Positions 31,857 to 42,640 of a stretch of 64,000 nt of DNA are shown one piece after another. Below the pieces are notes generated by a model. It did no database searches, had not been told where the DNA came from, and saw only the letters and a program-made list of their open reading frames with translations. A program made the position numbers and the translations under genes. The first letter of the stretch is position 1. Every line of letters begins with the position of its first letter. The DNA comes from Moniliella sp. 'wahieum' (Eukaryota > Basidiomycota > Moniliellomycetes > Moniliellales > Moniliellaceae), in assembly GCA_003971905.1 (NCBI GenBank), contig RSEE01000024.1, forward strand, positions 682,001 through 746,000, given 5' to 3'.

Positions 31857-33242
31857 ACGTTCCTTGTCCGTCGCATAGCATCTTCTAAGCTCTTGTACAT
31901 TAATACCATTGCCCCTCTTTGCGTTATCCTCCGCACAGCATGTGCCCCATCAATAATTATAGTGACTGATGCATTCGTTCTAGCGGCTCGTTCCTCTTTC
32001 CTCAAGAGTCCTTCGTATGTTGCCATGTGATGAGGAGGATGGTGTGTAGTAAGTAGTGAGGCCTTACGCACTGCCTGTCGGAGAGAGGACATGTTGGCCG
32101 AAGGCCGACATGCGTATCAGTGTGCTGTGATAGACCAAAAAGAAACGCACAGCGGTCAATTGGAACGACTATGCTTGTTTGAAGGAAACGAAGAGGGGCC
32201 GTGGGACACGCTACAGGACATGCTACTACGATCCGTCTACGTTCTGCGCAACGGCATCGCCCAGCTTGGTCGCGTCAACATGTCAACCGATATCACCTCG
32301 CAAGTATCCCAACTCAGGTCGTCGAGAGAATACAGTCATGCACCGGCACAGGCACCATAGTGTACGTGCACCATGCACCATGGGGGTGAGTCACGCGGCA
32401 GTCTGACTCTTACCTGAGCCTCAGGCAGTCCTCCCTATCTATATCAGCTCCTGCGAGCCTAGTCGCAAAATGGCGCTCGCTCTAGTCTGTGTGACTCTTG
32501 TGACGTTGAAAGTGTTGGACATGGAGAACGATGTTGGCGTTGTCGTTGATGATCGATGACGCTGATGCATGATGGCGGTCGGACCGGGTCGGAACAGGCC
32601 GACACGTCAGATCTGAGAGCGAGTCTGAACAGCAGATCCCCCGACGCAGAATAACTCGGTCCTCAGCCGGCCAGCCTGCGCACTCCGAAAAGGGAATCTC
32701 TCCCGCCGCAACGTTTTAGTTGACGGATTATAGCCACCGTTGAACGTCCTTGACGTTGAACGCCGCAATGCCATGGACCAGTCGCACGTTCCTCGACGGA
32801 TGCGGACGTTGGACGTTGGGCGTTGGACGTTTTGGACACTTGAACGTTGGCGCCGCTCGCCGCCGCGTCGCTGGCTGCGCACACGTAGCGCATGCATGTG
32901 CGCGGCCTTGTCGCGCTGCGCGCCCCGTCCGCAGTCCGTGAAGCTGTCCGCAGTCGGTGAAGGAGAGTGGACACCAGGGGCACGACCATCGCACTGCCCC
33001 CCTTTTCGAGCCGGTTGAAGACAGTTGCGCGGCGAGATCGAGGGCGGGCTGTCTGTTCCATGTAGTGTGGTGGAGGCACAGCGCCGCGCAGCCCAGCCCA
33101 GGCCAGGCTACAGTACAGTAGGGTTACGCGTAGCGTCGCCGGAGTTCCTCCGGCGGGGGAAGCAGGCGCGGCGAGGCCTGCTATAACCGGTAACCCATCC
33201 GACCGCTGCCCAGCAGGCCCACCACGTGCCCCTTGCGGGGGG
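31857..33242. other. Intergenic region with clustered GACGTT motifs
   Basis: No gene recognised. The HSP70 3' region includes a poly(A)-type TTAATA patch near 31898. ACGT-centred motifs cluster at 32735-32850 (GTTGAACG, GACGTTGAACG, GGACGTTGG, GGCGTTGG). GATCGATGACGCTGATGCAT lies at 32552, TAACCGGTAACCC (CCGG version of the heptamer) at about 33184 and AGTAGGGTTACG near 33118. Confidence 0.55.
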
Positions 33243-33249
33243 TATATAA
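33243..33249 (+). promoter_or_regulatory. TATA box upstream of the small CxxC frame
   Basis: TATATAA in a GC-rich setting, 315 bp upstream of the ATG at 33558. It supports a transcribed unit here, although the leader would be long. Confidence 0.45.
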
Positions 33250-33557
33250 GCCGGCACTCGCCCGACACCCACCACCCCCTCCAGCACCGCATCCGCCAGC
33301 TGCCCCCGTCCCGGTGCCCCCCGCGCCGCCTGCCTGCCCCACGCCGGCCCTGCTCAACGCGTCAAGTGGCCAGTAAAGGCCGGTCGGTGGACATCCCTCG
33401 TTGGTCCTCTCCTCCTCTGACGCCAGCCACGCACCGCGCACATCAGCTGTCCCACTGCTCTCACACAGTGTTACCGCCGCAAGCAGCCCGCCCCCCCCTC
33501 CCATCCCCATCCCCCGCCCGCAGCGCTCGGCCTGCAGTACGCATTCTGTCCCCCACC

Positions 33558-33911
33558 ATGTCGACCGTCACCCACGTCCGCGCCTACTGCCCGTGTGCAA
33601 GCAAGCGGTCCAGGCCAAGGCTGATTCACGCAACATGAGCGTCCAGTGCACCGAATGTGGCTTCATCATATATCGTTCCTAGCCGCTGCCTCCCATGCCC
33701 CCATCTCACTCACGCCCCCACCCTTTCTCCCCTGGGTGCCAGCAGTGCTTTCTGCCCCGCCTTTCTCCTGGCATCTCGGCCCCTCCCTCGTCTCCGCGCC
33801 CTGCCCCCCCTGCCAAGCCTACGCCCCCCCTTAGCCCAAGCATCCTTCTTTCCCCCGTTCCCCATACCCTATGGTCCACCACCACCACCACCATCTAGTC
33901 TGAACCCATAA
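33558..33911 (+). CDS. Small two-CxxC (zinc-ribbon-like) protein with Pro-rich tail, uncertain
   Basis: From an ATG in a CACCATG context the frame reads STVTHVRAYCP; one base out of phase it continues VCKQAVQAKADSRNMSVQCT and ECGFIIYRS. Allowing one lost G, as at many other G/C runs here, it has a CPVC...CTEC pair 19 residues apart, a spacing compatible with a zinc ribbon. I recognise no family. A stop follows the first 41 residues; Pro-rich open sequence continues to 33911 (ending YGPPPPPPSSLNP) and may be a tail in another phase. An upstream TATA box at 33243 favours a real gene. Confidence 0.4.
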
Positions 33912-34319
33912 CAACATGTGCCCTGCATATTCCCACCCGGCCCGATGTACCCCCTCATTCGAACAAGAACCCACGAAAACCCTAGCGCCATTGGGATGGT
34001 TCAACAAGACGATAGACAATCGGTGTGCGAGGGGGACCCAAACAGAGGGAGCACGAGAGACACGCTTGTATCGCGGTATGCCTCTCGGGAGTCGGAGATC
34101 CGAGATCGCAAATCGGAACTCTGCTCCTAGCCGCACGCCACATGCACCTTGGCCGACATCCAGTCTAGTCTGGGCGGGAAGACACCCCAGGAAAAAGGGG
34201 GAAAGTAGGACAGATGGGCAGGCAGGGAAAAAAAGGGGGGGGGGATAGGGAGAGGAGAAGAGGGAGAAGGGAGGGAATGATCCAGGAGCAACGAGATAAG
34301 AGGACCCAGGTGGATGGAG
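33912..34319. other. Short intergenic region
   Basis: No gene recognised. Likely 3' regions of the small CxxC frame (plus strand) and the C2H2 gene (minus strand), which would converge here. Contains an A7G10 run near 34227. Confidence 0.6.
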
Positions 34320-36492
34320 TCAACGCCGTCGCCCATCATTGGATCGCTCGTCTTGTCTCCGAAGCGGTGGGATGGGTGGGATGGGGTGGGCGCTGGACCA
34401 GCTGGGCGAGGGCGAGAGGCAAGTGCGTGCTGCTCTGGCTTTGCAATCGACCTTGGGCTTCTTCCCGCCCTCCTCGTCCTCGGCCACCTGGGCTGCCAGC
34501 TCAGGATCAATCGACTCCTCCACAGTCCCAGGCGGAGGCAGCCCCTGGATAAAAATCGGCGGCGCGCGGCGGTAAGGCTGGCCAATCGTCCGGACCACCT
34601 GCTCCACCCCTTGGGTCAACAACAACTCCTCGTTCAGCACGGCAATCGCCTTCTTGCCATTCAAATTGATAAATCCACGACGAAAATCGTTGGCAGCTTG
34701 GGCGAGCGCGGGGGCGTCGCGCGCCGAGGGGGCCTCGGTCAGAGGAGGCAGCGACGAAACATCCCTGCCTTCCGCCGCGGCGCGGGCAAGAGCCGAATGT
34801 TGCCGCGCGGTCAACAGATCTTCAATCCGTTGCCGCGCCACTTCCACATGCTTCTCGCGGTAATGCGCCAAAGAGTTGTCTTGGCGCGTAAAACGCGAGT
34901 TGCAGTTGCGGAACAGACAGCGGAACCGTTTGATAGAGCCATGCGTCGTGCGCCAGTGCCGCCCCCATGACCCGTCGTACTAAACGTCAAGTTGCACCCG
35001 GCCCAGCCACACGGGTGCCGTTTTTTGCCATCAACCAAGATGGGCGCAATCTTGGGCCGAACGCGCGGATGCATTTCGAAGCTTGAGCTGGATCCTAGCG
35101 CTGGCGACGGGGGAAAAAGGGAGGTTAGTGCCGTCCAGTCAGAGAGAGACACGTACTAGGTCCAGCGGGCGTGACCAGGCCGCGCGCCGATAACAGGCAA
35201 GCCGCATTGGTTGGCCGGTACCGCATGTCGGGGGGGTACGGTTCCCACCGTTCGGCCGGGTAGCCCGAGCTGAGATTCTGGCCGTCCCACGATCCCCGGT
35301 CGTACGCCGGCTCGTACCGCTGTTCCCCCTCGCCCCTGGGGCCAGAGAGGGTGGGGGCAGGGGCAGTGAGGCCATTGTGCGCGTACACGTGGGCAGACGG
35401 GGAGAGTTGGCTTGGGTGCGGTTGAGACGGGAGGTTGACTGGCGCGGCGGCGGTGGGGGCGGGGGCGACGGAAGGGTTGGGGGCGGCATAGGGTTCACCC
35501 GCGTACGCCGCGCCGTCAGCCAAGCCCAAGGAGGAATTCATCGGGCCGGCATAGTCCTGGGCGAGAGGGTATACTACCGTTCGGTATTCGGCGGAGGCGG
35601 GGCGGTAGGGCATGGTGGGCAGCTGGGGCTCCGGTCGACTTCGAAGGGTACGGTCATCGAAAAGTAGGGCGTTCGCTGAGTCAGACTGCCCTGAGACGGG
35701 TGCGAGGCCGGCACCGCTGGTGCCGGCCCTACGCCCGGGGCCGACGGCAGGCGCAACCGGCTGCCCTGATTTAGGAGACTGAAATTGTCCATCTGCCCAG
35801 GCCAGGCGGGGGGGGGAGGCGGTATGGTCAGTATGGTCGGTATGGCCCAGCGGGTGCGCAGGACCAATGCCAAGGCCGGAGGCGGCCAGATTGGAGCTGG
35901 CGCCCGCACTGCCATCTGGGACGGAGCTGGGGTCTACGCCAGGAGCGGAAGCGGCAGTAGAGAGCGGAGCGGCGCGCCGCAGTCGTTTGTTGGGTGGTTC
36001 TTTCATCCCTCCGGGCGGAGCAGTGGAGGCGGGGATGACGGCCATGGACGATGTATCTGACAGGAAATGCTGGCTTCCTGAGTTGGTGGTGCTAGTGCCG
36101 TACGAAGCGTAGGACAGGGTGGGCAAGCTCGCGCTCGATGCAGACCCCACGGACGAGGAGATGGAGCGCTGCAGGGGCCGTAGCTCAGGTCGGCGTGTGG
36201 TGTCGGCAGGCTGCGCAAACGCGTGGGGGGGCATGGAACGGAGGGGGAGTGGATAGGATGCGGTGGGGTGGGGTGGAAGGGAAGGGAAGGGACGGGGAAG
36301 GGGCGGGAGGGGACGGAAGGGAAGGGGAAGGGACGACGGCGTGGAGCCAGGTGGCGGGGCAGAGGTGAGGCCTGGGGCGTAACCGAGGCGATGGAGGTGG
36401 GGGGCGGGGGGCGGGAGGAGCTGGCAAGTGGGGGCAGCAGCAGCAGCAGCAGGCGAGAGGGTCGGCGAGATGGAGGAGAGGGAGCAGGCCAT
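34320..36492 (-). CDS. C2H2 zinc-finger transcription factor
   Basis: A long disordered N-terminus (Pro/Ser/Ala-rich, with NKRLRRAAP as a possible nuclear localisation signal) is encoded at 36492-35157. A 56-bp intron (35101-35156; GTACGT donor, CACTAACC branch site, CAG acceptor) leads to MHPRVRPKIAPILVDGKKRH and two C2H2 fingers. Finger 1 contains CGWAGCNLTFST with its histidines after a frame jump near 34990. Finger 2 is CLFRNCNSRFTRQDNSLAHY with a closing REKH. The RFTRQDN signature is common in fungal sequence-specific activators. A helical and acidic C-terminal part follows (LAQAANDFRRGFINLNGKKA). The target genes cannot be inferred. The start is the ATG in GCCATGG. Confidence 0.82.
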
Positions 36493-36541
36493 GGCTGCCC
36501 AGCGTGAGCTAGGGGGAGTTGCCCTGACGCTGGGGATGTGG

Positions 36542-36614
36542 TGATGCGTGACGCGTGATGCGTGACGAGTGACGGGTGCTACTGACTAGTGACTTCCCCG
36601 GTGACTAGTGTGAC
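36542..36614. repeat. TGA heptamer array, CGCG/TGCG then CTAG units
   Basis: Reading TGA-TGCG-TGA-CGCG-TGA-TGCG-TGA-CGAG-TGA-CGGG, then TGA-CTAG-TGA and a second TGA-CTAG. It is the longest run of the family in the window and changes tetramer part-way, with some units no longer self-complementary. It lies immediately upstream of the C2H2 gene. Confidence 0.85.
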
Positions 36615-37291
36615 ACGGGCGGCAGGTGGCAGCAGTTCCTGACAGCTGCCGAGCACTGGCGCCGTGCGCCGACAGGCTGGGCCCTGGCGTGTGCCCGAGG
36701 GCATGCCGCCCCAGGGCGGGGCACAGGGCGCTGTGCCCAAGCGGGCATGGCAGTGTGCCGAGCCGAGCGCAGGCAGGGCGCAGCTGCCCGGCTGTTGTTC
36801 GATCGCAACGCGCACTGGGTACGCCTGCAGCACGCACGCCCGAGCACCGCTCCTCGCAGCGGCCGCACGACCCACCGCCGCAAGGATCCATGCACGCCGC
36901 TGTGCCTGGGGCATACGCTAGGCCAGCGCCTGTGCCCCCCACCTGACCCGTGCGGGAAAAACAGCTGCAGAGGACCCGCACCCTCTGAAGCTTTAGACCG
37001 CCGACCCTGCAGCGCCGCAGCCGCCCAGTCTGAGCTACGCAAGGGCGCCGGGGCTGCCAGGACGCCCTCCTGCAAGCCTTCAGCGCTTCAGCGCTCCAGC
37101 GCCGCAGCGCCGCAACGCCTCAGCGCTGAGCCGCTTAGCGCCAACCGGCATGGCTGTGACAGGCGTGATGCGTATGACTGTGACAGCGTGGCCGCGACAA
37201 AAATGACGTCGGCCACCGGGTCACCTTTGACGTGTGGCGCGGTGGCACGCCTCACGCCTCACGCATGCCAGGCGCGTCCAATCCGTTTCAT

Positions 37292-37311
37292 TGATCATTG
37301 ATCGATGATCA
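37292..37311. repeat. TGA-TCGA / TGATCA cluster
   Basis: TGATCATTGATCGATGATCA, 20 bp, with TCGA between TGA triplets and flanking TGATCA palindromes. Confidence 0.7.
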
Positions 37312-38215
37312 CCGATCTTCCGTACAGGTGTCCACTTCCATCCCCCCCCCCCCACTGCGAGCTGCTGTCGGCTGCCCCCTGTTGTCTGGGGCGGCGGGTG
37401 CGAGGGGACGCAGAGGACTGGAAGGACCCTGGCAGGCGGCAGGTGAAGTGGCAGACGTAGGATGCACCCGCATCCCCGCGCCTCCGGCAGACGGAGGCGC
37501 CAACACGTAGAGTGGCAATCCTGGTTGGACCCCTCCAGACCCCGCCGGTGCCCGGTGCCGCTGGCATCTGCCATCCACCACCTGCGTGGGAGGTGTGGTG
37601 GCAAAGCAGGGCCATGCAGGTTGCCAATGCGAGGTAAAAGATGCTGCGCTGCTCGGCAGGGCCCCGCTGCCCATTTGCTGGGCACGATGTATGACGTCGA
37701 GGTTAACGTTATGGCCATGTCATCATGTCATCGATCTTCGATCACTTCCATCCGTACGCGGGCTTAGCGCTTAGCCGCTTTAGCGCCCAGGCTCAACGGC
37801 TGAGCCTCAGCACTTTGCGCTGATTCTAGCGGTTGTCACCCATAGGTCACGCGTCGCATGCTGCGATCCTGGCGCAGACATCTCAGGTCTTGCCGGGTAG
37901 GGCGAGACCCTGTCCGATCATACCTCTTTCGCGTCGGAGAAGGGCGGGATGCGGAGCCATCGGCTATGGGAGTGCTATGGGAGGCGATGCCGTTGTGGTC
38001 CATCGGCTAAAGGCTATCGCTACGCGAAGGCAGCTGTCGGCTACCGCAGCAAAAAACGCACTGCGTGCATGTTAAGGATGCGCTGCAATACGCGCTTCGA
38101 GCTTCGGGAGAGCACAATGCGAAGTGTGGTATGGCAGCCCACACCAAAGCACTGCAAGCGCAACGGTGCAACAGCTGCCCCCCCTTGGTTGGCTTACGAT
38201 GCAGGAGGGAGGCAG

Positions 38216-38393
38216 GGCAGGCAGGGCAGGCAGGGCAGGCAGGGCAGGCAGGGCAGCAGGGCAGGCAGGGCAGGCAGGGCAGGCAGGGCAGGCAGGGCAG
38301 GCAGGGCAGGCAGGGCAGGCAGGGCAGGCAGGGCAGGCAGGGCAGGCAGGGCAGGCAGGGCAGGCAGGGCAGGCAGGGCAGGCAGGCAGGAGG
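38216..38393. repeat. 9-bp satellite (GCAGGCAGG)n
   Basis: About 19-20 tandem nonamers with one slip near 38254. No stop in any frame, hence the false GQAGQA and LPCLPC reading frames. Confidence 0.95.
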
Positions 38394-38482
38394 GTAGGCG
38401 CGAGGCCGGCGGGGGACACATAAAAACGCCAAAACCCATCTGTACACGGACCAAACCGATTGCCGGTTACGGTAAGGACGCG

Positions 38483-38511
38483 TGAAGCTTTTGAAGCTTG
38501 AAGTTTTGAAG
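38483..38511. repeat. TGA-AGCT array
   Basis: TGAAGCTTTTGAAGCTTGAA followed by GTTTTGAAG: AGCT palindromes spaced by TGA. It is the plus-strand counterpart of the TCA-AGCT array at 42411. Confidence 0.75.
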
Positions 38512-40133
38512 TCAGGCGTCGGTTACTGATCACCCACTTTGCGTTTCATCCTCCACAGGGCAAAGAGCCCGGGGAATTGGGTCAAATCAATCCGAAACAG
38601 CGAAAACCACACGATTTAGCGTACTTGCAGCTAGGTTCCCACACTACACAGCAAAAAATAGATGAGAGTGAGTCGATTTCCGTCTTGATGAACCAGATTC
38701 GCCATTTAATATATATTCAGTACACTCGCAGTGCCAACAGTATAGTGCTCGATACCGTCGGCTACTACAAATGTCAACGTTTGATCAAACACCCTTTACG
38801 TTTTACATTTTGAAGCGGAAGCGCTAAGCGTTTCAGCGTTTGCTTTAAGCTTTCCTCTTTAAGCGTTGAGCTTTAGGATTTAAGCTCTATCAGCTTTACC
38901 GGTTACCGGTTTTACTGATGAAGCGGTGAGGGGTGTCCGTGATGCATGATGTGCATGATACACAGGATGGATGATCGATGACGGGTTGACGCGTTGGCGG
39001 GTTCCATTCGACTGAAACCCCCAGGCTCCGTGGGATCTAAGACACCTGCCTGGGCCGAAACCTACATGCTACAAGCCTTCGTGCCAATGTGCAGCAAGAA
39101 CTCAGAATCGACCCGGACGGCCTGCGAGGGGTGCCCAACGCTCACATGCGCTCACATGAGATCTCAGATGGGGTCTTAGTACCGTCGGGGTGCAGACGGT
39201 TTCGATGATCCTGCCCGCGAGCCGCTCGGGGTTGCGATGAGGATGGTGAACTAGGGTGTACTAGGGTGTACTTTGTCGGGCCGCGGCGCGCACTTTGGCG
39301 TTTTGCCGTGGTTGCGATGCATGCATATCACAGCATTGCATGAGAATGCATCATGAAAACCGCACACGTGTAGAGAATTGATAAAGCTGGCACCATAAAA
39401 AGCTTGAAGGTCGCACCTTGAAGCTCGACAGCTTGACAAGCTTTTGACAGCTGGCGCCGGTTGTGGGGTGTTGGACCTTAGGCCCTTTGCCACAAGGCCA
39501 CAAAGCAAGCCACTGCTGGGGCTGCTGAGGAAGGGGCAAACTGGGACAGACAGGGCCCCCTGTGTCTCGGTTGGCTGAGACTGGATCTGCGCTTTTGCTC
39601 TTTTGCTGAAACTGATGACTGATATAACTACGTTTGCTGCACAATCTCTCCATCCACATATGCCTCATGCACGTCCCAGGCCTCACACTTTACACCAGCA
39701 CATGTCACATGTCACAGGCCTCTCCCATGCTGCGAATGCCACGCCGTGTCTCCACAACGCCCTAACGGTTCGATCAGGTCCAAAAGACTCAGGTCAACTA
39801 TGGAGAGGAAACGCGTGTGAAAAAAGGAAATCATGAAAGGGCCCGTGGTACGCGACCCGTCTCTGGTACGTTTCTATGTAAGGTATGTCAGGCCGAGTAT
39901 ACTCTGGTATGCCCCACCTGCCAATACGTAGAAAGGGGCATTTTCTTCACATTCGAAGACAAACAACGCCCTCTTCTCAACAAGCTTTCCTTTGAAGCTC
40001 AAACGTAATATAATGCAATGATATAATTCGCACTTCAAGAGACGAAGACCACACGCGTTGCAGAGAGAGACTCGCCAGCAGGCGATATAAGGTTGCGGGG
40101 AAAAGCAATGGGAAGCATAGAGAGGCATACTGC

Positions 40134-40385
40134 TGCTAGAGTGAGACTTGGGCACTCGCGATCCTATGGATCAGCTGCAAAACAGCCTTCAGACAAGGCG
40201 TGAAGGCAAAGTGGGGAGCCACAAGTCTTCAAGCAACGTCTCTGAAGGGAAGGAGAAAGGAGAGAGAAGGGAGATGGAGCGAGCAGGCGTGCGCGGCCTG
40301 CGAGCGGAACGCTTCCGCTCGGCTAGGCGAGCGTCACCGATCCATTGAGGGCCGCGCAGGAGAACCCTAGCAGTACCCTCTAACT
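40134..40385 (-). mobile_element. Solo LTR-like repeat, copy in minus orientation
   Basis: Close reverse-complement match to 60825-61079, with only a handful of differences over about 255 bp, so recent. In element orientation it starts TGTTAGAG-like and ends CTCTAGCA, i.e. TG...CA ends with a short terminal inverted repeat, as for long terminal repeats. No internal element sequence adjoins this copy, which fits a solo LTR. Family unassigned. Confidence 0.7.
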
Positions 40386-42010
40386 CCACCTTAATGCACA
40401 CAGGTTCTCGGAACTGTTTATGTAGGAGAGCGATACACAGGGCGGCGAGCGATTATCAATTTTGAATGAGTTACCCATGTTACATGTTACCACCTCCTCC
40501 CACGGACCATACCGAGAACGCGCCCAAACGCTTTTAAAAAACATACGTGGTCATCATCAACAAGTCTCAGGAAAGACATTCAACAAAGAGTCAAAAAGCT
40601 CACCCTCTTCATTCCCCATTTACCTCGACAGCCAGTTCTACGCCACTCCGTCCCGTGCTTCTTCAGCCTCACTGTCGTTAGTTCTTGAGGCCTGGCCTGG
40701 TTTGGCCGACAATGGACGGCTTACTATGATGCCATCACAATGAGATTAACGTTGAGGCCTGTGAGGTCCGGCCTGAGGGTACTGCGCCTACACGGATGGA
40801 GTGCGTTGAGGCACCCGAGGCTCTCAACCTGAGGCCTAATAAGGTATACCACTCCGGGGCTGCTCTGTCTCATCTGTTGTAATTCTCCCCTCTCGAATCT
40901 AAAAGTCACACATGGGCACCTCATGTTCTTCAAACGAGCCTATGCCGAACACCCCCCCCCCCCTGGCTACTAGAATTAAGCATCCGATAATCTCTCATTT
41001 ATGGTTGTAAGGCCGGTGGAACAAAAGGATTTAGGTGAGAACCTCTGGAGGTGTAGAGCCATGCCATCGCGGTGGTGGTGCCAGTTGAAGTCTAAACCTT
41101 AGGCCTTATATGCCACACCTGGAGGAGACAGGGGTTCGGACAAGCTGGAGAGGATACGCGTGGTGGCTTCGGAGGTCAAATAAGGAGCAAAAAGGGCTAC
41201 AAAGGCGCCTTGGCATATATAAGTACGGGACCGTGGGTCCCAACAATGGGATCTCACGGATTATTTGCCCTTCCTTCTGCCTGGCCATTGTCAGGAAAGA
41301 AGAGCGATAACCAGCAAGGCCGCTCGATGAACTCCAGTTGGGCAGCCATCCTCTAGTAAAAAGTCAGACGATTGGACGTATATCAGAGGCGAATACGGCC
41401 CGGCGATCTAGGCTTACCCAAGTGTTCCCTGCACCTTTTGCTCGTGCCAATGTGGTGAGCCTACGGACCGATCCTCTCACATTTCGGACCGCGGCCGAGC
41501 TTGCGAGCTCATTAACATTAATCATTCCTCATTCCTCATTCCTGACCTCAGGCTTCGGGCCTCACCGCCTCACCGCCTCACCCCAACCTAGTCACGGTTG
41601 TGGATCGATGGTGAGAAGGGTCCCGGAGAAGGCCTTCGGCCTCAGCCTGAGACCCGAGACCTGAGGTCATGCGGGCCTGACAATGTCGACGTTCAACGTA
41701 TTCAACCAAAGAGGGTTCTGAGATCTGATGTCTGGCCACAATGGGGATGTCACATGGCAGGGTATGTGATGAGAACCTGCGCGCGCCTATAGTACGGCGG
41801 GCCTGGCTATATCCAAGACAGTGCCAAAGAGTCCATTGTACGTGGGTTCATTCATTCACCCGAGTCCGTTGGACTCTCAGGTCGCAGAACTCAATTCTCA
41901 TCCGTCTCCACACTCCCCATCTTTAGTCCTCATCGTCTCTCATCTGTTGTGGGCCTATACGTGTGCTATGAGTCTTTTTCGGTATCCGGGTCCTGGTACC
42001 AGGTAAGCGG

Positions 42011-42221
42011 TGTCACAGGCCTAGCTAGCGATGCTGGCGATGATGGATGGAGATGGCATTCAAGAGCTAAGGAGAGCTAGAGCTATGGGCCTTGATAGGC
42101 TCCTGGCCTGTAGGCCAATGGAAACCCGTGGAAGGTCCGGAACTCACTGCCCCGGTGCACTGTGTGCATCGGGCCACGTATCACTGAAGGCCGATGGGCT
42201 CTAGACCACTGGTGGTCAACA
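42011..42221. repeat. Dispersed repeat, copy 2 (partner at 19936-20112)
   Basis: Same order of matching blocks as copy 1, from AGGCCTAGCTAGCGATGCT to GGTGGTCAACA, with extra sequence in the middle. The two copies are in the same orientation and about 22 kb apart. Confidence 0.75.
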
Positions 42222-42410
42222 AGCGGCAGCCGCGGTACAACAGCGGTCCGTAGCACTTTGTGGGATGCAACCACATGCAGTTGTGGCTCTGAAAAACGTC
42301 ATGGTGGCTCTTTTTGCACAACAAAAAACTTATGAATGAGAGCTTCTCTCTATATTACCACGGTCATAATACCTGCCGAGGCCTGACTCTCTGCCAATTG
42401 TTTTCTCTCT

Positions 42411-42449
42411 TCAAGCTTCAAGCTTCAACTTCAAGCTTCAAGCTTCAAC
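42411..42449. repeat. TCA-AGCT heptamer array
   Basis: TCAAGCTTCAAGCTTCAACT followed by two more TCAAGCT units. This is one of the cleanest 7-bp periodic arrays of the family, on the TCA strand. Confidence 0.85.
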
Positions 42450-42584
42450 AATATCCATCGTCATCTCTGCTCTCGATAGCCATTTTGCCAATACTATTAC
42501 GCGACGATTACGGAGGAACAACTTTACGTCGGACCCTCCAGTTGCTGTACCTGCTGTACCCCACCTTACTCTCTCCCGCTGCGC

Positions 42585-42640
42585 TGCGTGACGCGTGACG
42601 GCGTGACGGCGTGACGGTGTGGCGTGTGACATACTATGTG
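42585..42640. repeat. TGA-CGCG / TGACGGCG array
   Basis: GTGACGCGTGACGGCGTGAC, then GGCGTGACGGTGTGGCGTGT. It begins with a CGCG heptamer and drifts to an 8-bp period. ACGCGTAACG-type motifs continue at 42657-42690. Confidence 0.65.

Larger units (their letters stand above)
36493..40133. other. 3.6-kb gene-free stretch dense in heptamer arrays and a 9-bp satellite
   Basis: No protein family recognised. It holds the arrays at 36542-36614, 37292-37311 and 38483-38511, AGCGCT-type motifs at 37080-37140 and 37760-37790, the 9-bp satellite at 38216-38393, AAGCGCTAAGCG and TTACCGGTTACCGG motifs at 38820-38910 and TGATGCATGAT at 38941. AT content rises from about 38.6 kb. Small open frames such as 39817-40008 have no support. 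Confidence 0.55.

Noticed and set aside
38216-38393. CRISPR-like array
   Set aside because: Uniform 9-bp tandem repeat without spacers, in a eukaryotic genome.
37949-38533. GRQGRQA and LPCLPC repeat proteins
   Set aside because: All-frame-open 9-bp satellite with no flanking protein support.
39817-40008. Zinc-ribbon protein suggested by CKVC...CPTC
   Set aside because: Short frame with poor surrounding conservation cues, no promoter signal and no family resemblance.
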